Shown: positions 21,366 to 29,677 of the stretch, in pieces
Numbering within the stretch: the stretch's first letter is position 1
Layout of the letters: each line of letters starts with the position of its first letter
DNA from: Skermanella pratensis
GTDB taxonomy: Bacteria; Pseudomonadota; Alphaproteobacteria; Azospirillales; Azospirillaceae
DNA: 64,000 bases
Direction: 5' to 3'
Assembly (NCBI RefSeq): GCF_008843145.1
Contig: NZ_CP030265.1
Span: 2,404,001 to 2,468,000 of the forward strand
The notes under the pieces: model-generated
The model's input: only the letters and a program-made list of their open reading frames with translations
Told to the model about the DNA's origin: nothing
The model's database searches: none
Translations under genes and position numbers: made by a program

Positions 21366-21397
21366 CGGGCCGTCCCACACCGGGGCGGCCCGTTTTC
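21366..21397 (+). terminator. intrinsic terminator after the small secreted protein gene
   Basis: An 11-bp stem (CGGGCCGTCCC at 21366-21376 pairing with 21382-21392, one G-T pair) with loop ACACC is followed by TTTTCC. Confidence 0.9.
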
Positions 21398-21815
21398 CTT
21401 TGGGCCGGCGGGACCGGCTTTCCCGGGCCGCAGATGACGGCGAGGGACGAGGAGGGGCGCCCGTTTTGGATGTCGCCCCGCGGTGCGGTTCCTTATTCAC
21501 GATGTCAGATATCCCTGAGCACGGGCATGGTCCGCGGTGGACGGGTCGGCGGATGCTGTCCTGATCGTCAATACGCAGCGGATCGGCCGGAAAGTCAAGG
21601 ATTATTTTCCTGTTCCGTCACCGTGCCGCCGCCACCCCCGGTATCGGCCGCAAGTGTCGGCAAAGGTCATGATTCCGAAGGATGTTGACATGGCACCCCC
21701 CGGTTATGGACGCAAATGTAAACATTCTCGGCGGTCGGGCAGTTGCGGTAACTCATTTGGCTTGAGCGGTCCGGCCCCATCAGCGGTTCGGAGATCGTTA
21801 GGTATTTTGCCCTAA
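21398..21815. other. gene-poor spacer before the insertion sequence
   Basis: About 420 bp with no open frame that has both a ribosome binding site and family resemblance. Short frames on either strand look random in composition. The last bases before 21816 supply the left TAA of the insertion-sequence target duplication. Confidence 0.6.
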
Positions 21816-22678
21816 GAGTGCCTAACATAACCATCGTTCGACGAAGCGGAAGGTGATGAGGGCTGCGGCGAGGTGATTGAAGGCGGCAAAGATATCGATC
21901 CGGCGTTCGTAGCGCACGGAGATCCGCCGGAATCGGGCGAACCATGCCAAGGTGCGTTCGACCTTCCAGCGGTGCCGGCCGAGCCGTTCGCTGTTTTCGA
22001 TGCCGCGGCGCGCGATGCGGGGAATGATGGCGCGCCGGCGCAAGGCGCGGCGGCAGCGGGAGAAATCATAACCCTTGTCGGCGTGGAGCTTGGCGGGACG
22101 GCGGCGGGGCCGTCCGGCGCACTGGCGAATGGCCGGGATGGCGTCCACCGTGGCCTCCAGCATGCGGCTGTCGTGGACGTTGGCGGCCGACAGGGTCACG
22201 GCCAACGGGATGCCATTGGCGTCGATGACGACGTGGCGCTTGGAGCCCGGCTTGCCGCGGTCGGTCGGGTTCGGCCCGGTCTCCCGGCCCCCCTTTTTGC
22301 CGGGACGCTGGCGCTGTCCAGCGCCGCCCGGCTCCAGTCGATCGCGTTGGCCTTGCCCAGCCGGTCCAGAAGAACGTGGTGCAACGTCTCCCAGACCCCC
22401 GCGGACTGCCAGTCGCGCAACCGCCGCCAGCAGGTCATGCCCGAGCCACAGCCCATCTCTTGCGGCAGCATCTCCCACGGAATGCCACTTTTCAACACGA
22501 ACAGGATGCCGGTCAGCGCCGCCCGGTCATCGACCGGCGGCCGACCACCTTTCGGACGGGGCGGACGGGACGGCAACAGCGGCGCCACGACCGCCCACAG
22601 CTCATCGCTGACAAGGGGTTTCGCCATGCCCTTCAGATAGGCGGCGCCAGCCTCTCATCAAGGTTTTGTTAGACGCTC
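21816..22678 (-). mobile_element. IS5-family (IS427-group) insertion sequence, 863 bp
   Basis: The ends are imperfect inverted repeats, GAGTGCCTAACATAACC on the left and GAGCGTCTAACAAAACC on the right (read inward). They are flanked by a direct TAA (21813-21815 and 22679-22681), as expected for this group's TA-rich target. The element carries one transposase in two frames, and its total size is normal for the group. Both ends are intact, so it could still be mobile if the frame change is made during translation. Confidence 0.9.
21822..22627 (-). CDS. IS5-family transposase in two overlapping frames (-1 frameshift)
   Basis: The first frame (22627 down to about 22196) has the helix-turn-helix region and the first catalytic Asp (ALDSASVPAKRG). 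The second frame (from about 22300 to 21822) supplies GPNPTDRGKPGSKRH, the second Asp (ADKGYD) and the Glu helix (VERTLAWFARFRRISVRYER). A -1 shift in the run of five A and six G (minus strand, near 22287-22297) joins them into a protein of about 268 residues with a complete DDE triad. Elements of this group use programmed frameshifting in such runs, so it may be functional rather than broken. Confidence 0.85.
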
Positions 22679-22702
22679 TAAGTGCTCGTGACGATCAAGG
22701 AT

Positions 22703-22770
22703 TAGCGGTCCGGCACAGTGGTTTCGATGAGTCCGGCGGCGCGGAGTGTCGTCGGCCGGCGTCGGCCTAC
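22703..22770. repeat. truncated copy of the TIR-bounded repeat seen at 35026
   Basis: TAGCGGTCCGGCACAGTGG followed by TTTCGATGA and GTCCGGCGGCGCGGAGTG matches the left end of the 35026 element with scattered differences. The copy then breaks down at GTCGGCCTAC. It lies 24 bp beyond the insertion sequence. Confidence 0.65.
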
Positions 22771-22789
22771 AGTTGGAAGCCCGCGTCGT

Positions 22790-23140
22790 TCACGACGGCG
22801 GTTCCCTTATATCCGGGCCTCGGCCCGACACGAGCCTGACGACGGCGTTTCCGGCGCTCTTCATGGCGGATACGACCGGCCAGACGCACCAGGCCTGCAA
22901 GAGCGTGGCGGCAGCGCCGGTCAGGGTGGCCAACAGCATTCCGACGGTGGTGACGCCGGCCATTTCGCCCATGGCGCCATCGGAAATGCCGATCGCGGCG
23001 GCTAGGGCCAGATAGCGAGGATAGTGGCCGAGGCAGAGGGCCAGGATGAAGACGGCGGCGGCGGTCAGGGGGCTGGCCGCCGAGGCGGCGAAAACGCCGA
23101 TCAGCTCGATCAGGGGTGCCAGAGCGTCACGGTGGTCCAT
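22790..23140 (-). CDS. small membrane protein of unknown function
   Basis: 116 residues with three hydrophobic helices (SPLTAAAVFILALCLG, LALAAAIGISDGAMGEMAGVTTVGMLLATLTGAAATLL and LLQAWCVWPVVSAM). The start at 23140 is preceded by GGGAGG with seven-base spacing, which supports translation. No family is recognised. It lies between the insertion sequence and a lactate permease remnant, in a region of decay, so it may itself be a fragment of a larger transporter. Confidence 0.5.
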   Translation of the reverse strand: MDHRDALAPLIELIGVFAASAASPLTAAAVFILALCLGHYPRYLALAAAIGISDGAMGEMAGVTTVGMLLATLTGAAATLLQAWCVWPVVSAMKSAGNAVVRLVSGRGPDIREPPS

Positions 23141-23244
23141 CGGCCATACCTCCCGGATAGGCATCATAAACCTTTGCCGGCCCGTGCTGGAAGAGGCGGG
23201 ACGCCGCCGGCTCCGGAAGAGCGGCGGCGACCCTTACTTTCGGA

Positions 23245-23505
23245 TCACAAGACCAGCAGGGTGAACGGCCTGACATGGGCCTGGGCCATGATCAGCAGCC
23301 CGACCGGGACTGCCAGCGCCGTCGGCCGACGCCATCAGGACCGGGTTGATGCCCAACCGCTCCGACGTGATCTTCGGCAGGCCGCCGAACAGCACGTTCC
23401 TCATGTGGAAGATGCCGATCCCCCGGCAGGACGACGATCGGAATCGTCGCCACCACGGGTCGAGAACATCATGCTTTCGAATGGATCATAAATCTGGCGC
23501 CACAT
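23245..23505 (-). pseudogene. L-lactate permease remnant, internally deleted and frameshifted
   Basis: From 23505 (ATG with GGGAGGA upstream) the frame reads MWRQIYDPFESMMFST, the typical LctP/LldP N-terminus. Shifting frames give VVATIPIVVLPG, then GIGIFHMRNVLFGGLPKITS and ERLGINPVLMASADG. The last part is the conserved C-terminal segment LFG.L...T...LG.NPVLMA. About 400 central residues are missing and at least two frame changes are needed. The stop is at 23245. The start site is preserved, so a short peptide could still be made. Confidence 0.78.
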
Positions 23506-23729
23506 TGCGTGTCCTCCCATGGCTCCGATCAGCGTGCCCTGTTCCATGCCTTGGAAGGCCCATTGGTTCGTATCAAACAGCTTGCAACGGCGACAGTGGG
23601 GATGCCCACATTTCAGGGCTTCGGGAACCAGTCTTGAGGAGGAGCATCGAACTCTGGTGCGCCGCACAATCCGCTACGTCCCGCGCGGCGCACCCAATCC
23701 TGGAGAAGTTGACTTTCAGAAGTTCCGGT

Positions 23730-24253
23730 TCAGTGATCCACAACCAGATATTGCTTGAACCTCTGCCAGTTCGAGACGTAGCGGTCGGCGCCCTTGCGCA
23801 TCTCGGCGATCTGGTCCTCGGTGAGCTGGCGAATCACCTTGCCGGGGGAGCCCACCACCATGGAATTGTCGGGGATCTCCTTGCCCTCGGTGATCAGGCT
23901 GTTGGCCCCGATCAGGCAGTTCTTCCCGATCCTGGCGCCGTTCAGGACGATGCTGCCGATTCCGACCAGGGACCCCTCGCCGATGGTGCAGCCGTGAAGC
24001 ATGACCATATGGCCCACCGTGACGTTCGCGCCGATGTCCATCGGGAACCCGGGGTCGGTGTGGAGCACGGAGCCATCCTGGATGTTGGCGTTCTCGCCGA
24101 TGGTGATCGGTTCGTTGTCCCCCGGATGACCGCGTTCCACCAGACGCTTGCGTTGCGCTTCATGATCACGTTGCCGATGACGACGGCGTTGGGCGCTATC
24201 CACCAGGCATCGCCTTCGGTCTGAACCCGAACATCCCCCAAAGCGTATTTCAT
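23730..24253 (-). pseudogene. γ-carbonic anhydrase family protein (PaaY/YrdA-like), single-base frameshift
   Basis: The first part, from [20 protein letters not shown] to WWNAVIRG, is in one frame. The rest, [25 protein letters not shown] onward through [17 protein letters not shown], is in another. Adding one G to the five-G run at 24119-24123 restores a 174-residue left-handed β-helix protein, exactly the family length, with the zinc-site histidines present in [13 protein letters not shown]. Either the gene is broken by one base or the consensus lost a G. If intact, the protein would be a cytoplasmic hexapeptide-repeat γ-carbonic anhydrase homologue. Confidence 0.85.
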
Positions 24254-24324
24254 GGTCTGGTCTCCCTTGCTGAGGCTGGCTATCCATTGACGGGTACGAC
24301 CTGGGAAAACAAGGTTCAGTCGGC

Positions 24325-24966
24325 ATGATTGCAAATTTGGGCAGGCGGGGCCTTGCCGTGCGGGTGGCGGTCGTCCTGGCGGTCGCGGCGGGCGTCGCCC
24401 TGTCGGATCGCCTGGCCGACGCGGTCGGGAACGTGCGCGACGCGGCGGTGGGGGCGAGGCGGACCGACCTGTTCGTTTCCGGCGGGCTGACCCACAGGGC
24501 GGGACGCGAGATCGTCGCCTTCATCGAGGCCCACCGGGGCGAACCGGTCCGCCTGGTGCTGGACAGCCCCGGCGGCTATGCTGGAGCCGCCGACCGGGTG
24601 CGCGAGGCGGTGCTGGATCATGGCGCTGTCGGGACGGTGGTCGCCGGCTACAACATCTGCGCCTCGGCCTGCACCGCCATCTTCGCGGCCGGCCGAAGCC
24701 GGGCGGCGGGAGAGAACGCCCGGTTCGTCTTCCATGCCCCCCGCCTGGTGATCGGGCCGGTGTCGCTGCCCGATCCGTTCGGCGGGGACCCGGCCCGCTA
24801 TGCCGTGCCGAACGATCCCGGCGGGCGCATCGGAACGGCGCTCAAGGGGTTCCTGGAACGCGGGGATGCGCTGGACGACGGGGAGACCGGGGCTTCCGCC
24901 CTCGACCTGGCGCGGATCGTGCCGGGCTGGATCACGGAATTGCTGCCCTCCGATGCGGCGATATGA
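24325..24966 (+). CDS. exported ClpP-fold protein (COG3904-like)
   Basis: 213 residues. An N-terminal hydrophobic signal or anchor ([15 protein letters not shown]) is followed by a ClpP/crotonase-like fold. The segments [22 protein letters not shown] and [18 protein letters not shown] match the oxyanion-loop and nucleophile-helix positions (Ser in CASACT). The C-terminus has a helix ending near a [10 protein letters not shown] tail. It would act outside the cytoplasm, perhaps as a membrane-associated peptidase. It starts 72 bp from the γ-carbonic anhydrase start in the divergent direction. Confidence 0.72.
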   Translation: MIANLGRRGLAVRVAVVLAVAAGVALSDRLADAVGNVRDAAVGARRTDLFVSGGLTHRAGREIVAFIEAHRGEPVRLVLDSPGGYAGAADRVREAVLDHGAVGTVVAGYNICASACTAIFAAGRSRAAGENARFVFHAPRLVIGPVSLPDPFGGDPARYAVPNDPGGRIGTALKGFLERGDALDDGETGASALDLARIVPGWITELLPSDAAI

Positions 24967-25050
24967 CGGGTTATTTCGGCAGGCGCATGTTGGTGTTGAA
25001 CGGGTGCCGCCGGTGTTTGTTGAACCTTTGGTCAATCCAAAGGGGGAAAA

Positions 25051-25308
25051 ATGTCGATCATCGCTTGGATCATTCTGGGACTCATCGCGGGCTGGATCGC
25101 CAGCAAGATCATGCACGGCTCCGGGTCCGGCCTTGTCATCAACCTGGTGCTCGGCATCGTCGGCGCCTTCGTCGGCGGGTTTCTGTTCAGCGCAGTCGGC
25201 GGGACCGGGGTCACCGGTTTCAATATCTGGAGCCTGATCGTCGCCGTGATAGGCGCCATCGTCGTGCTCTGGATCTACAACGCCGTCGCGGGCCGCCGCA
25301 GGGTCTGA
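25051..25308 (+). CDS. GlsB/YeaQ/YmgE-family stress membrane protein
   Basis: The 85-residue, three-helix inner-membrane protein has the family pattern IAWIILGLIAGWIASKIM, GSGLVINLVLGIVGAFVGGFLF and a Gly-rich turn before the last helix IVAVIGAIVVLWIYNA. Members are induced by envelope or general stress. Their role is unclear. The upstream site AAAGGGGGAAAA sets the start. Confidence 0.93.
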   Translation: MSIIAWIILGLIAGWIASKIMHGSGSGLVINLVLGIVGAFVGGFLFSAVGGTGVTGFNIWSLIVAVIGAIVVLWIYNAVAGRRRV

Positions 25309-25370
25309 GGGCGGTGAGGGCGGTCCGCTTCGAATTCGGCCGGTAGCGCCTTCAGAACCGGCGGTTCGGA

Positions 25371-25413
25371 TCGTAGGTCGGCGTCGGCGCTGCTAGCCGA
25401 GACCGGCCTACGA
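25371..25413. repeat. short palindromic intergenic repeat (GTAGGTCGG family)
   Basis: The left arm TCGTAGGTCGG pairs with CCGGCCTACGA on the right (one mismatch). It shares its ends with the larger repeats at 35082 and 38040. It lies after the GlsB-like gene. The rest of the spacer to 25581 shows no gene. Confidence 0.6.
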
Positions 25414-25580
25414 TGCGCCGGCCTTGATGGGCCGGTCGCAGGTATCGCGATACTTTTACGATCTTAGGTTGTCATCCCTTGCGGCGTTCTGTCAGAATGC
25501 CTTTGTAGCATCGATGTTGCATAGCAGCAAAAGATGTCGCACCATGGAGGCAATGCAATTCTGCTGGAGCGGATCAAGCG

Positions 25581-26233
25581 ATGGTTGCCACCAAGAACCC
25601 TACAAGGCGGACCGGCAGACAGCCTGCCCAATCCGACGCCAAGCCCGCCACCCCGGCCCGTAAGCCCGCCATCCGGTCCCGCGCGAAGAGCGCGGAGAAT
25701 GCGCCGGACGTGATGACGGACCCGGTGGCGACCCCCCGCAATCCCCGGCGGAGCCCGAAACGGCGTCACGGCCCGAAGCCGCTCCGGTGGCGGAGGCCGC
25801 GTCGGCCGAACCGCTGCCCGAGGCCGCCGCTCCCGAACCCGAGCCCGCCGTTTCGGAGCCGGAGCCCGACGCTTCCGAGGAGGCAACGGCGGCAATGGCC
25901 GAGGAGCTTGGCGTGGACCAGGACGTGGACAAGCTGGCGAGCCTTGCCGAGCAGGTCGTCCACGAGGCCGAGGCGATGGCTGGGGAGGCCGCGCACAATT
26001 TCCAGAAGGCGATGCAGGCGGCCACTTCCGGGGGCGGCGTCGTGCCGACGCTGGGCGGGGTCAACTCCTATCTGCGCCTGTCGGTCGAGATCAACGCCCG
26101 GTTCATGGAGGAATTCGCCAAGGTGCGTTCCCCGGTGGATCTCGTGGGGCTCCAGATGCGCTTCCTGGAGGAGCACCGGGCCGCCATGCTGGATTTCGCC
26201 CGCCAGTGGGTGCCGAAGACGCGCGAGTCCTGA
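25581..26233 (+). pseudogene. phasin-family protein with a single-base frameshift
   Basis: The N-terminal frame gives a basic, Pro/Ala-rich tail (VATKNPTRRTGRQPAQSDAK). After the six-C run at 25731-25737 the continuing frame is +2, an acidic Pro/Glu linker and then a helical phasin domain (QDVDKLASLAEQVVHEAEAM, VEINARFMEEFAKVRSPVDL). Restoring one C gives one 217-residue protein. Phasins coat polyhydroxyalkanoate granules. Alternatively, translation starts at the ATG at 25787 and makes only the 148-residue domain. Confidence 0.72.
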
Positions 26234-26241
26234 ACCGCGTC

Positions 26242-26280
26242 TGCGACACCTGTCGCAGGCCTGTAGCAACAGGCGTCGCA
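26242..26280. promoter_or_regulatory. AcoR binding region upstream of acoA
   Basis: TGCGACACCTGTCGCA at 26242-26257 is a perfect inverted repeat with a 2-bp spacer. Two further TGTCGCA-like half-sites follow at 26262 (TGTAGCA) and 26274 (CGTCGCA), spaced about one helical turn apart. The palindrome is 75-90 bp upstream of the -24 element, a normal enhancer position for a σ54 activator. Confidence 0.7.
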
Positions 26281-26332
26281 CCGGCACCTGGACATATGCC
26301 GAAAGCCGTTGCCGACCAATAGCTTGGTATGA

Positions 26333-26348
26333 TGGCACGGCGGTTGCT
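26333..26348 (+). promoter_or_regulatory. σ54 (-24/-12) promoter of acoABC
   Basis: TGGCACG-N4-TTGCT matches all conserved positions. The predicted transcript starts near 26359, 45 bases before acoA. Confidence 0.92.
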
Positions 26349-26403
26349 CTTCCCTCGACACGGACCCGGTTCACAAGGGTCCGCACCCGAGGGAGGAGCA
26401 GAC

Positions 26404-27369
26404 ATGCAGCTCAATCGAGAAGAGCTACTCCAGAGCTATCGCACCATGTGCACGATCCGCGAGTTCGAGGAACGTGTGCATACCGAGTTCTCCGAAGGCG
26501 GCATCCCCGGCTTCGTGCATCTCTATGCCGGCGAGGAGGCTTCGGCCGTCGGTGTGTGCATGCACCTGGACGGCCGCGACAACATCGCCAGCACCCACCG
26601 CGGCCACGGCCACTGCATCGCCAAGGGCTGCGACGTCGTCGGCATGATGAAGGAGATCTTCGGCCGGGGCGACGGGCTGTGCGGCGGCAAGGGCGGCTCC
26701 ATGCACATCGCCGACCTGTCGCGCGGCATGATGGGGGCGAACGGCATCGTCGGCGGCGGCCCGCCGCTTGTCTGCGGCGCCGCCCTGACCGCGAAGACCC
26801 TGAAGACCGGCGGGGTCGCCGTGGCCTTCGTCGGTGACGGCGCGTCCAACCAGGGTACCACCCTGGAAAGCTACAACCTCGCCAAGGTCTGGAACCTGCC
26901 GGTCATTTTCGTGGTAGAGGACAACGGCTATGCCGAGGCGACCGCCAGCGTCTGGTCGGTGGCCGGCAGCCAGTCCAAGCGGGCGGCGGCATTCGACATT
27001 CCCTCCTATGAGTTGGACGGCAACGACTTCTTCGCGATCCATCAGGCTGCCGGCGAGGCGATCGAACGGGCGCGGGGCGGTGGCGGGCCGAGCCTGCTGC
27101 ATGTCAGGCTGACCCGCTACTACGGCCATTTCGAGGGCGACGCCATGACCTACCGCGCGCCCGGCGAGGTCGAGACGGCGCGGCGCGAGCGCGACCCGCT
27201 CAAGTTCTTCCGCCAGCGCGTGACCGAGGCGGGGCTGCTGGAGCCTGCCCAGCTGGACGAGATCGAGGGCGAGGTAAAGTCGCTGATCGACCGGTCCGTC
27301 ATGGAGTCCAAGGCGGCCCCGCCGCCGGCCCCCGACCGCCTGCTGACCGACGTCTACGTCTCGTACTGA
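26404..27369 (+). CDS. acoA: acetoin dehydrogenase E1 component, α subunit
   Basis: The 321-residue E1α of the 2-oxoacid dehydrogenase type begins with a helix YRTMCTIREFEERV. The active-site loop HLYAGEEASAVG is present, and the thiamine-diphosphate motif GDGASNQGTTLESYNLAKVWNLPVIFVVEDN lies at about residues 148-180. Acetoin E1 enzymes cleave acetoin to acetaldehyde and an acetyl group passed to E2. The start at 26404 follows GGGAGGAGC. It is the first gene of the σ54-controlled aco operon, 12 bp before acoB. Confidence 0.95.
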   Translation: MQLNREELLQSYRTMCTIREFEERVHTEFSEGGIPGFVHLYAGEEASAVGVCMHLDGRDNIASTHRGHGHCIAKGCDVVGMMKEIFGRGDGLCGGKGGSMHIADLSRGMMGANGIVGGGPPLVCGAALTAKTLKTGGVAVAFVGDGASNQGTTLESYNLAKVWNLPVIFVVEDNGYAEATASVWSVAGSQSKRAAAFDIPSYELDGNDFFAIHQAAGEAIERARGGGGPSLLHVRLTRYYGHFEGDAMTYRAPGEVETARRERDPLKFFRQRVTEAGLLEPAQLDEIEGEVKSLIDRSVMESKAAPPPAPDRLLTDVYVSY

Positions 27370-27381
27370 GAGGATGCCATC

Positions 27382-28386
27382 ATGTCGAAGAAGTCATACC
27401 GTCAGGCGATCAACGAGGCGCTGGCCCAGGAGATGCGCCGCGACCCGACCGTCATCGTGATGGGCGAGGACAATGTCGGCGGCATGGGCGCTCCCGGCGA
27501 GGACGACGCCTGGGGCGGCGTGCTTGGCGTGACGAAGGGTCTGATGCCGGAGTTCGGGCGCGACCGGGTGCTCGACACGCCGATCACCGAGAGCGCCTTC
27601 ATCGGCGCCGCCGTGGGAGCCGCCGCGACCGGGCTGCGGCCGGTGGCCGAGCTGATGTTCGTGGATTTCATGGGCGTCTGCTTCGACCAGATCTTCAACC
27701 AGGCGGCCAAGTTCCGCTACATGTTCGGCGGCAAGGCGGTCACGCCGGTGGTGATCCGGACCATGTACGGTGCGGGGTTCCGGGCCGCCAGCCAGCACAG
27801 CCAGTGCCTTTACCCCGTCTTCACCCACATTCCGGGGCTGAAAGTCGTCGTGCCGTCGTCCGCCTATGAGGCCAAGGGACTGCTGATCCAGTCGATCCGC
27901 GACAACGACCCTGTGATCTTCCTGGAGCACAAGGTCCTTTACGACGAAATCGAGGAGGTGCCGGACGAGCCCTACACGATCCCGTTCGGCGAGGCCAACC
28001 TTACCCGCGAGGGCGACGACGTGACGATCGTCGCGTTCGGCCGGATGGTCGGTTTCGCCAACAAGGCGGCCGATCTGCTGGAGAAGGAGGGCATCGCCTG
28101 CACGGTGATCGACCCGCGCACGACTTCCCCGCTGGACGAGGACACCATCATCGAAGCGGTCGAGGACACCGGCCGGCTGGTGGTGGTGGACGAGGCCAGC
28201 CCCCGATGCGGCATGGCGGCCGACGTTTCGGCGCTGGTCGCCCAGAACGCCTTCAAGGCGCTGAAGGCGCCGATCCGCATGGTGACTCCGCCGCACACGC
28301 CGGTGCCCTTCGCGCCGGAGCTGGAGGACGCCTACATCCCGACGCCGGACAAGATCGCCGAGGCCGTCCGCCACGTCATGGCGTGA
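27382..28386 (+). CDS. acoB: acetoin dehydrogenase E1 component, β subunit
   Basis: The 334-residue transketolase-like E1β begins SYRQAINEALAQEMRRDPTVIVMGEDN. The subunit-interface Glu lies in LDTPITESAFIGAAVGAA. The pyrimidine-binding domain contains FVDFMGVCFDQIFNQAAKFRYMFG, and the C-terminal transketolase domain ends VPFAPELEDAYIPTPDKI. With AcoA it forms the α2β2 E1 enzyme in the cytoplasm. It is tightly packed between acoA and acoC. Confidence 0.95.
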   Translation: MSKKSYRQAINEALAQEMRRDPTVIVMGEDNVGGMGAPGEDDAWGGVLGVTKGLMPEFGRDRVLDTPITESAFIGAAVGAAATGLRPVAELMFVDFMGVCFDQIFNQAAKFRYMFGGKAVTPVVIRTMYGAGFRAASQHSQCLYPVFTHIPGLKVVVPSSAYEAKGLLIQSIRDNDPVIFLEHKVLYDEIEEVPDEPYTIPFGEANLTREGDDVTIVAFGRMVGFANKAADLLEKEGIACTVIDPRTTSPLDEDTIIEAVEDTGRLVVVDEASPRCGMAADVSALVAQNAFKALKAPIRMVTPPHTPVPFAPELEDAYIPTPDKIAEAVRHVMA

Positions 28387-28459
28387 CCGGAGGAAGCGGG
28401 CCGGCCGGCGACGGAGTGGCGCCGGCCGGCGGGTGATTGCCTGGAAAGGACTTCAGTCT

Positions 28460-29590
28460 ATGACAAACGAGATCAAGGCCCTGGCCATGCCCAAATGGGG
28501 CCTGGCGATGACCGAGGGTGCCGTCACCGCGTGGCTGGTCGAGGAAGGCGCCACGGTCCGGGAAGGGGACGAGATCCTGGAGATCGAGACGACCAAGATC
28601 ACCAACGTCTATGAATCCCCGATCGCCGGCACCCTGCGCCGCCGCAACGTGGAAGCCGGGCAGACCGTCCCGGTCGGCGCGTTGCTGGGCGTCGTCGCCG
28701 ACCCGGGCGTGCCCGACGCCGACATCGACGCCTTCATCGCGCGGTTCCAGGAGGAGTTCGCGGTCGAGGCCGCGGAGGCGGGCGAGGCGGCCGGGCCGGA
28801 ACCCCGGTTCATCGATGCCGGGGGGCGGCGGCTGCGCTATCTGGTGATGGGCGAGGGAGCGGACGGGGCGGTGCCCCTGGTGCTGATCCACGGTTTCGGC
28901 GGCGACCTCAACAACTGGCAGTTCAACCAGCCGGTACTGGCGGAGGATCGCCCCGTCTATGCGCTGGACCTGCCTGGACATGGCGGGTCGGTCAAGCACG
29001 GGGTGGAGGGCGGCGTGCCGGAACTGGCCGGCACGGTGCGGGACTTCCTCAACGCGCTGGGCATCCGGCGGGCGCACCTGGGCGGGCATTCCATGGGGGG
29101 AGCCGTGGCGCTGCATCTGGCGACGGAGGAGCCTTCACGGGTCGCCTCGGTGACGCTGGTCTGCTCCGCCGGGCTGGGCGAGGAGGTCAACCTGGACTAC
29201 ATCGAGGGCTTCATCGCCGCCGAACGGCGCAAGGAGATGAAGTCGGTGCTGGAGATGCTGTTCGCCGATCCGTCGCTGGTCAGCCGCGACATGGTCGAGG
29301 AGCTGCTGAAATACAAACGGCTGGACGGGGTCGGCGCGGCGCTCCGCTCCATCGCGGACGCGGCATTCGCGGGCAGGCGCCAAGCCCATGTCCTGGCCGG
29401 CAGGCTGGGGCAGGTGACGGCTCCCGTGCAGGCGGTGTGGGGTGCTGCGGACCGGATCATCCCGGCGGCACATGCCAAGGCGGTCGGGGACGGCCGGCGG
29501 CACGTGTTCGAGGGCGCCGGGCATATGGTCCACATGGAGAAGTCCGGGGAGCTCAATCGGCTGATATCCGACTTTATGACCAGTGCATAA
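28460..29590 (+). CDS. acoC: acetoin dehydrogenase E2 component (lipoyl domain fused to α/β hydrolase)
   Basis: The 376-residue AcoC starts with a lipoyl domain in which Lys46 sits in the ETTKITN turn. A short linker leads to an α/β-hydrolase domain with LIHGFGGD (oxyanion region), the nucleophile elbow GGHSMGG (Ser211) and a late His in GAGHMVHME. This fused hydrolase layout, rather than a 2-oxoacid E2 catalytic domain, is the mark of acetoin E2. It transfers the acetyl group to CoA. No dihydrolipoamide dehydrogenase (acoL) or acoX follows, so E3 must come from another locus. Confidence 0.93.
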   Translation: MTNEIKALAMPKWGLAMTEGAVTAWLVEEGATVREGDEILEIETTKITNVYESPIAGTLRRRNVEAGQTVPVGALLGVVADPGVPDADIDAFIARFQEEFAVEAAEAGEAAGPEPRFIDAGGRRLRYLVMGEGADGAVPLVLIHGFGGDLNNWQFNQPVLAEDRPVYALDLPGHGGSVKHGVEGGVPELAGTVRDFLNALGIRRAHLGGHSMGGAVALHLATEEPSRVASVTLVCSAGLGEEVNLDYIEGFIAAERRKEMKSVLEMLFADPSLVSRDMVEELLKYKRLDGVGAALRSIADAAFAGRRQAHVLAGRLGQVTAPVQAVWGAADRIIPAAHAKAVGDGRRHVFEGAGHMVHMEKSGELNRLISDFMTSA

Positions 29591-29677
29591 GGGAGTGTGC
29601 CGATACCGCGGGCGGCGGGCTGGTGCTACACTCGACCGATAACGGCGATCCAACGTCGGCATGATGGGAGGAAGGCA

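Noticed and set aside
23519-23758. Plus-strand frame of 79 codons
   Set aside because: No ribosome binding site or family likeness; it begins 14 bp upstream of the lactate permease remnant's start, on the opposite strand, in a decayed spacer.
25051-25308. EcfG-type general-stress promoter for the GlsB-like gene
   Set aside because: No GGAAC/GTT pair with correct spacing was found upstream.
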